Of a stretch of DNA of 23,887 nt, positions 20,577-23,887 are shown one piece after another. Position 1 is the first letter of the stretch; each line of letters begins with the position of its first letter. Both the position numbers and the translations under genes were made by a program. The stretch is from JAHITU01 sp964486155 (GTDB taxonomy: Bacteria > Patescibacteriota > Minisyncoccia > Phycocordibacterales > UBA12079), in NCBI GenBank assembly GCA_964486155.1, contig CAZAKQ010000010.1, positions 1-23,887 of the forward strand, given 5' to 3'. The notes below the pieces were generated by a model. It was given only the letters and a program-made list of their open reading frames with translations. It had not been told where the DNA came from and ran no database searches.

Positions 20577-20819
20577 ATGGAAAATTTGATTGTTATTGAG
20601 TGGGTAGCTACAGTTCTAAGTGTAATAGGAGCAGTTTTGGTTGCTTTTCACAAAAGAATAGGTTTTTTTATTTGGATTATAAGTAATGGATTGTGGGTTT
20701 TCTTTGCTTATCAAAATAAACATAAAGTAATGATGGTTCTTTTCATTATTTATATTTTGACTTCATTGAAAGGTTTAATTCATAAACCTAAAAATAAAAA
20801 AGAAATTAATTTTACTTAA
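20577..20819 (+). CDS. 80-residue PnuC-like three-helix membrane protein
   Basis: An AAGGAG site about 7 nt upstream sets the ATG. Three hydrophobic helices (about 4-24, 27-45, 50-67) and a basic tail (HKPKNKKE). The pattern of helix 2 (RIGFFIWIISNGLWVFFAYQNKH) resembles the small PnuC/nicotinamide-riboside-transporter-like proteins of bacteria and phages, where W and N in this helix are conserved. At a third of PnuC length it would need to oligomerise. The family link is from memory and moderate. It is the first gene of a run of closely spaced small genes. Confidence 0.8.
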   Translation: MENLIVIEWVATVLSVIGAVLVAFHKRIGFFIWIISNGLWVFFAYQNKHKVMMVLFIIYILTSLKGLIHKPKNKKEINFT

Positions 20820-20842
20820 TTTATATGTAAAGGAGATTAAAT

Positions 20843-20986
20843 ATGCTTTTTTTACGAAAGGAAAATGAAAGAAATGATGGCTTCGGCTTTGTAAAATGTT
20901 GTATGAATTGTATTTTAATCTTATTCTACAGTTCTTTAGTATTATATTTTTGTGGAAAAATTATTTTTAGTTTAATTTATAACTAA
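20843..20986 (+). CDS. 47-residue membrane peptide with cysteine cluster
   Basis: AAAGGAG site 7 nt before the ATG. The polar N-terminus (LRKENERNDGFG) is followed by VKCCMNC and one long hydrophobic helix (ILILFYSSLVLYFCGKIIFSL). The three closely spaced cysteines just before the helix could bind metal or be acylated; no known motif. It lies 23 bp after the PnuC-like gene and is probably co-transcribed. Confidence 0.6.
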   Translation: MLFLRKENERNDGFGFVKCCMNCILILFYSSLVLYFCGKIIFSLIYN

Positions 20987-21023
20987 ACAAAATCTTAAAC
21001 TATTTTAAAATAGAGGAGTATTT

Positions 21024-21152
21024 ATGAATAGAAAAGTAGAAAAAAAATATTCAGGAAAAGAGATTCTTCCAGCAGAGAAAAAGAGATTTAATATTTTTGT
21101 ATTATGTATTTTTTCTATAATGATGTTTTTCCTGTATAAACTTTTTTTATAA
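21024..21152 (+). CDS. 42-residue single-helix membrane peptide
   Basis: GAGGAG site 7 nt before the ATG. A basic cytosolic half (MNRKVEKKYSGKEILPAEKKR) is followed by one helix (FNIFVLCIFSIMMFFLYKLFL) that ends the protein, a tail-anchored layout with the N-terminus inside. The family is not recognised. The stop codon region is also the ribosome site of the next gene, so translation is probably coupled. Confidence 0.6.
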   Translation: MNRKVEKKYSGKEILPAEKKRFNIFVLCIFSIMMFFLYKLFL

Positions 21153-21165
21153 GGAGAGGTAAAAA

Positions 21166-21330
21166 ATGAAAAATAAAGATTCTGTTTACGATTTTAAAGT
21201 AAATATAGATGAGGAAAATAAAAAGAAATCTATAGGATTATCTTGGATACTCTTGGGAGTTCTATCTCTTTGGGGAGGAGCGATTATTAGTATATATTTT
21301 TTTCTGGATTGGTATGCAAAAATTAATTAG
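21166..21330 (+). CDS. 54-residue single-helix membrane protein
   Basis: AAGGAGAGG site, 7 nt before the ATG, overlapping the stop of the preceding gene. The N-terminal 22 residues are charged (KDSVYDFKVNIDEENKKK). One helix follows (IGLSWILLGVLSLWGGAIISIYFFL), with a short tail DWYAKIN. The helix holds a GxxxxWGG pattern suitable for helix packing. Unknown family. Confidence 0.65.
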   Translation: MKNKDSVYDFKVNIDEENKKKSIGLSWILLGVLSLWGGAIISIYFFLDWYAKIN

Positions 21331-21340
21331 GGAGGTAGTT

Positions 21341-21511
21341 ATGTCAAAAGATGATAAAGTTTATAGTAAATCACTAGATGATTTGTATAAAGAAAAGGTT
21401 AAAAAAGGTAAAATAAAAATACCTAAACCAAAAACAGATCTTGATAGATTTTATGAAACTAATAATGAAGATTCAAATCCAATGAAAGAAAGAATGAGAG
21501 AAGAGGAATGA
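21341..21511 (+). CDS. 56-residue charged soluble protein
   Basis: The start is the ATG at 21341, 5 nt after GGAGG. An in-frame ATG at 21314 lies inside the preceding gene and has no site. The product is highly charged, with repeated LDDLY/LDRFY-like elements (SLDDLYKEKVKK, TDLDRFYETN) and an acidic end (MKERMREEE). No helix in the membrane, unlike the other members of the cluster. It might be a soluble partner. The stop TGA (21509-21511) abuts the tsaD stop on the other strand with no space for a terminator. Confidence 0.7.
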   Translation: MSKDDKVYSKSLDDLYKEKVKKGKIKIPKPKTDLDRFYETNNEDSNPMKERMREEE

Positions 21512-22894
21512 CTATTCTAATTTCAAGTTTCCATCAGCTTTTAGTTCTTTTAGGTCGGTTACATTTTGTAACTGACCTTTTTCTTTTTGCTCCCTTCTTA
21601 TCAGCGGGCAAGTAAGGTATTCAAAATATCCAGCAATTCCAATCATAACTGCATTATCAGTAGAAAATTCTTTGTCAGGCATCAAAACTTCCAACTTGGT
21701 AATCCGATTACCAAGTGATTGAAAGGATTCACGAATGTAATTGTTGGCAACTACTCCTCCTCCTAAAATTAAAGTTTTGACTTGATATTTTTCAATAGCT
21801 TTTTCAGTCTTTTTTAATAAAATTTCAGTTACAGCTTCTTCAAATTCTAGAGCTATTTGTTGTTTAATTTCCTGAGGTAATTTTCCCCAGTTGTTATCTT
21901 TTTTAAGTTTTTTAATTAAATACAAAACAGAGGTTTTTAGACCAGAAAATGAAAAATCAAAATCATCAGTATTCAACATTGGTCTCGGCAATTTAATCTG
22001 AAGAGATTCAACCTTCACATCTCGGGAGGTTGAATTTCTCGAGATTTTGTTTCGTTGGAGTTGGGCTAGTTTTGAAATTTCAGGTCCTCCTGGATAGGGA
22101 AGACCCATCATTCTAGCTACTTTATCAAAAGCTTCGCCTACAGCATCATCACGAGTTTGACCTATCTTTTCATAAGAATTCCATCCGCCAGCTGGCGGAT
22201 TCATTAAAACTAATTCAGTATGTCCTCCAGAAATAAGTAATCCTATTGCAGGAAATTTAATTTCGTTAATTTGGAAATTAGAACATTGGAAATTGTTTGA
22301 AAATTGATTCGCTAGTTGACGGATTGAAAACCTACCTGTCGGTAGGCGGGTTGAAAATTTCTTCTTTCTGCTTATAAAAGCAGAAAGAAGATGCCCTTTC
22401 ATATGATTAACTGGAATTAAAGGTTTATTCCAAACTAAAGAAAGAGCTTTAGCAAAATTAATTCCTACCCAAAGAGCAGGTTCTAATCCAGGGCCTTGAG
22501 TAACTGCAATAGCATCAATATTAGGAATTTCAATTGAAGGTATATATTCCATAAATAATTTCAATAATTCTGGCTCCCGTTCTAAAATTTTACTAACATC
22601 GGTATCTATGTTACAAATAGTAGCAATCGGATTGCTACTATTTTTGCTACTATTTGTATTGGTTAGGGTTTTTTGAAGGATGGGGATTAAGTTTTTGGAA
22701 TGTTCTCTTTTGGCTAAGGCAGGGAAAACACCTCCGTATTCTTTATGAATATCAATCTGAGAAATTAAGTTGTTAGCCAAGATTTTAAATTTTGTATTAT
22801 TAAAATCCTTCTGTCTGTTAGTAGACAGGCTCTCAATTTCTATAATACTGATAGCAGTTTCATCGCAACTTGTTTCGATTGATAAAATTTTCAT
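21512..22894 (-). CDS. tsaD: tRNA N6-threonylcarbamoyladenosine transferase TsaD with palindrome-derived insertions
   Basis: 460 residues, against about 335-345 normally. The ASKHA core is intact: IETSCDETA (6-14), AVTQGPGLEPALWVG, metal-binding H164 and H168 in NHMKGH, SGGHTEL (222-228), DDAVGEAFDKVARMMGLPYPGG, DFSFSGLKT, GGGVVANNYIRE (378-389) and D413 in STDNAVM. With TsaB, TsaE and threonylcarbamoyl-AMP it makes t6A37 in tRNAs that read ANN codons. The extra ~120 residues occur in several separate blocks (about 21-37, 77-120, 172-214, 231-238, 280-300, 392-403, 426-460). Each block coincides with an inverted repeat in the DNA, and all stay in frame. The gene lies 12 bp downstream of the recombinase gene and is probably co-transcribed with it. 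Confidence 0.96.
   Translation of the reverse strand: MKILSIETSCDETAISIIEIESLSTNRQKDFNNTKFKILANNLISQIDIHKEYGGVFPALAKREHSKNLIPILQKTLTNTNSSKNSSNPIATICNIDTDVSKILEREPELLKLFMEYIPSIEIPNIDAIAVTQGPGLEPALWVGINFAKALSLVWNKPLIPVNHMKGHLLSAFISRKKKFSTRLPTGRFSIRQLANQFSNNFQCSNFQINEIKFPAIGLLISGGHTELVLMNPPAGGWNSYEKIGQTRDDAVGEAFDKVARMMGLPYPGGPEISKLAQLQRNKISRNSTSRDVKVESLQIKLPRPMLNTDDFDFSFSGLKTSVLYLIKKLKKDNNWGKLPQEIKQQIALEFEEAVTEILLKKTEKAIEKYQVKTLILGGGVVANNYIRESFQSLGNRITKLEVLMPDKEFSTDNAVMIGIAGYFEYLTCPLIRREQKEKGQLQNVTDLKELKADGNLKLE
21552..21578. repeat. Palindrome in the tsaD C-terminal extension
   Basis: AGGTCGGTTAC/GTAACTGACCT, 11-bp arms with one G-T pair and 5-nt loop, encoding residues ~439-448. Confidence 0.8.
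21694..21716. repeat. Palindrome in tsaD (residues ~393-401)
   Basis: ACTTGGTAATC-c-GATTACCAAGT: perfect 11-bp arms around one base, in a variable loop after GGGVVANNYIRE. Confidence 0.9.
21995..22046. repeat. Palindromic element in tsaD (residues ~283-300)
   Basis: ATTCAACCT/AGGTTGAAT (22006-22014, 22027-22035) with outer AATCT/AGATT ends. Encodes the extra NKISRNSTSRDVKVESLQ block before the conserved LPRPM. Confidence 0.75.
22183..22200. repeat. Palindrome ATCCGCCAGCTGGCGGAT inside tsaD
   Basis: Perfect 18-bp palindrome encoding NPPAGGW (residues ~232-238). Its inner 16 bp are identical to the intergenic copy at 15683-15698. Confidence 0.92.
22331..22350. repeat. GC-rich palindrome inside tsaD (residues ~182-188)
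   Basis: CCTACC-tgtc-GGTAGG followed by CGGG, of the intergenic CCTGCC/GGCAGG type. Next to it, 22260-22330 resembles the MITE-like element at 12932 (TTGAAAATTGAT, GTTGACGGATT). Confidence 0.75.
22361..22390. repeat. Hairpin in tsaD (residues ~169-178)
   Basis: CTTCTTTCTGCTT - ataa - AAGCAGAAAGAAG: perfect 13-bp arms, immediately after the metal-binding NHMKGH coding sequence. Confidence 0.85.
22615..22643. repeat. Hairpin in tsaD (residues ~84-94)
   Basis: AAATAGTAGCAATC - g - GATTGCTACTATTT: perfect 14-bp arms. A third half copy GCTACTATTTGTA follows at 22646-22658. Confidence 0.9.
22811..22828. repeat. Short palindrome in tsaD (residues ~23-28)
   Basis: CTGTCT...AGACAG with 6-nt loop, encoding the extra LSTNRQ block near the N-terminus. 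Confidence 0.6.
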
Positions 22895-22906
22895 AATTAA
22901 TTTTTA

Positions 22907-23719
22907 TTAAAATGGACTTTTTATATTTTTTAACGCTGGATTTGTGACTTGAGTGTAAATTTGTGTTGTTCTTATATTAGCATGCCCCAAAAGTTTTTGT
23001 ACATATCGCACATCAGTTCCGTTTTCTAGCAAATGTGTAGCAAACGAATGTCTAAGCGAATGAAAAGTAGCATCTTTTTTGGTATTAGTTTTCTTTAAAG
23101 CATTTTCAAACACTTTTTGAAAAGATCTGGTGGTTAATTTCCCTCCACGATTTGAATCAAACACAAAATCATTGTTTTCTTTTCCGGCTATTATGTTTTG
23201 AAGATCAGTTTTTAATTTTTCGGGGAAAATAGTAACTCTATCTTTTTTCCCTTTAGCTTCTTTTAAATGGATAATGAGTTCTTCCAAATCAATATCTTTT
23301 GTTTTTAAATTTTGAATTTCACTTATTCTTAAACCTCCGCCATAGGCAAGAGCTATACTAATACGATATTTTTTATTTTTTATTTTTTCTAAAATATTTT
23401 TGATTTCTTCTCTAGTTAAAACCACAGGAAGTTTTTTACTTCTTTTTGAAAATTTTAAATCAATTTTTTGATTATTTTTTATTACCTCTTTATAGAAAAA
23501 TTTTACAGAGTTTAAGGCAAGATTTACGGTTTGTGGTGAATTTTTCTTTTCAATTTTTTCTAATAAAAACTTCTCAACTGCTTCTTTTTTATTTTTAAAG
23601 CCTTTATTTTTAGAAAAAATTAAATATTGTTTTATATACAACAAGTAGGATTTTGCAGTTTTTGGACTATAATTTCTTAACTTTAATAAGCTTTCAGTTT
23701 GTTTTAATATTTCATCCAT
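22907..23719 (-). CDS. Tyrosine recombinase / integrase (XerC/D-like)
   Basis: 270 residues. The N-terminal SAM-like core-binding domain spans ~1-88 (NYSPKTAKSYLLYIKQYL, NSPQTVNLALNSVKFFYKEV). The catalytic domain has the full set R131 (GGGLRISEI), K156/K158 region (AKGKKDR), H220 and R223 (HSLRHSFATHLL), H246 (LLGHANIRTTQ) and nucleophile Y255 (QIYTQ). The C-terminal end (NPALKNIKSPF) is short, as in many CPR integrases and somewhat like integron integrases, but the integron-specific extra helix before motif HxxR is absent. It could be the cell's XerC/D for dimer resolution or a mobile-element integrase; context does not decide. The start ATG (23719) has no Shine-Dalgarno site. tsaD follows 12 bp downstream. 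Confidence 0.93.
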   Translation of the reverse strand: MDEILKQTESLLKLRNYSPKTAKSYLLYIKQYLIFSKNKGFKNKKEAVEKFLLEKIEKKNSPQTVNLALNSVKFFYKEVIKNNQKIDLKFSKRSKKLPVVLTREEIKNILEKIKNKKYRISIALAYGGGLRISEIQNLKTKDIDLEELIIHLKEAKGKKDRVTIFPEKLKTDLQNIIAGKENNDFVFDSNRGGKLTTRSFQKVFENALKKTNTKKDATFHSLRHSFATHLLENGTDVRYVQKLLGHANIRTTQIYTQVTNPALKNIKSPF

Positions 23720-23887
23720 GATAAAATTAAAATGTAAAAAAAGTAAATATTATTTATAAAAATATAATATCAAATATTCGCTTTTAATACAAACATATGT
23801 TTTTATACGAAATAAACTTCGCATAAAAACCAGTTGTCTTAAATCCGCTCGCTCAGCTTACTCCACTTCGTTCCGCTCACCTCACTC
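23720..23887. repeat. Non-coding right edge with hairpin
   Basis: GTTTTTAT-a-CGAA / TTCG-c-ATAAAAAC (23799-23811, 23818-23830) forms a stem with one mismatch, next to the palindrome ACATATGT (23793-23800). The last 40 bases are GC-rich with CGCTC/GAGCG-type repeats, as in the gap after leuS. No gene is visible, and the recombinase promoter is not clear. Confidence 0.5.

Noticed and set aside
21512..22894. tsaD as a pseudogene because of its odd length
   Set aside because: One uninterrupted frame with every catalytic and metal-binding motif intact. The added segments are all in phase.

Overview
The window looks like a piece of a Candidatus Patescibacteria (CPR) chromosome, most like the Parcubacteria group. 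This rests on very AT-rich DNA, short lineage-typical housekeeping proteins (a 709-residue ValRS without the usual C-terminal arm, a LeuRS carrying a Nudix domain), a sigma-region-4/HARE-HTH protein, MltG and PrsW, intergenic spacers full of GC-rich palindromes, and many unrecognised small proteins. Genes use the standard stops TAA, TAG and TGA. No rRNA, tRNA or CRISPR array was seen.

Layout. 1-750: end of an unknown gene, then a 119-residue unknown protein behind a strong promoter enclosed by a 14-bp inverted repeat. 747-4626: what appears to be a stack of two cassettes at the 5' end of ychF. Cassette 1 (747-1655) carries a P-loop kinase. Cassette 2 (1656-4612) carries a 42-residue leaderless ORF, an ABC exporter and a transglutaminase-like protein. 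Each cassette begins with the same ~90-bp sequence, and each ends with a copy of the ychF promoter region. 4613-5707: ychF. 5708-7623: small or membrane proteins separated by terminators and palindromes, including a 56-bp perfect palindrome. 7624-15668: a forward housekeeping run: exonuclease III, leuS with a Nudix insertion, the sigma4/HARE protein, a large CPR-type membrane-anchored protein, and mltG. 15669-16377: a gene-free stretch of palindromic elements. 16378-16566: a 62-residue unknown protein with a structured leader. 16681-20209 (minus strand): Hsp20, PrsW and ValRS. 20282-21511 (plus strand): a cluster of six very small genes, most encoding one-to-three-helix membrane proteins. 21512-23719 (minus strand): tsaD, riddled with palindromic insertions, preceded by a tyrosine recombinase.

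Two modes of gene expression are visible. Core genes (ychF, xth, leuS, the sigma4/HARE gene, mltG, valS) have no Shine-Dalgarno sequence, and some have a -10 box only about 7 nt before the ATG, implying leaderless mRNAs. The unknown small and accessory genes nearly all have strong AGGAGG-type sites, often with TTGACA-N17-TATTAT promoters and their own terminators.

The points most worth following are the apparent tandem accretion of cassettes at ychF, the eight palindromes in non-conserved segments of tsaD, the paired-palindrome elements with a fixed 65-bp spacing, and the small membrane protein cluster.
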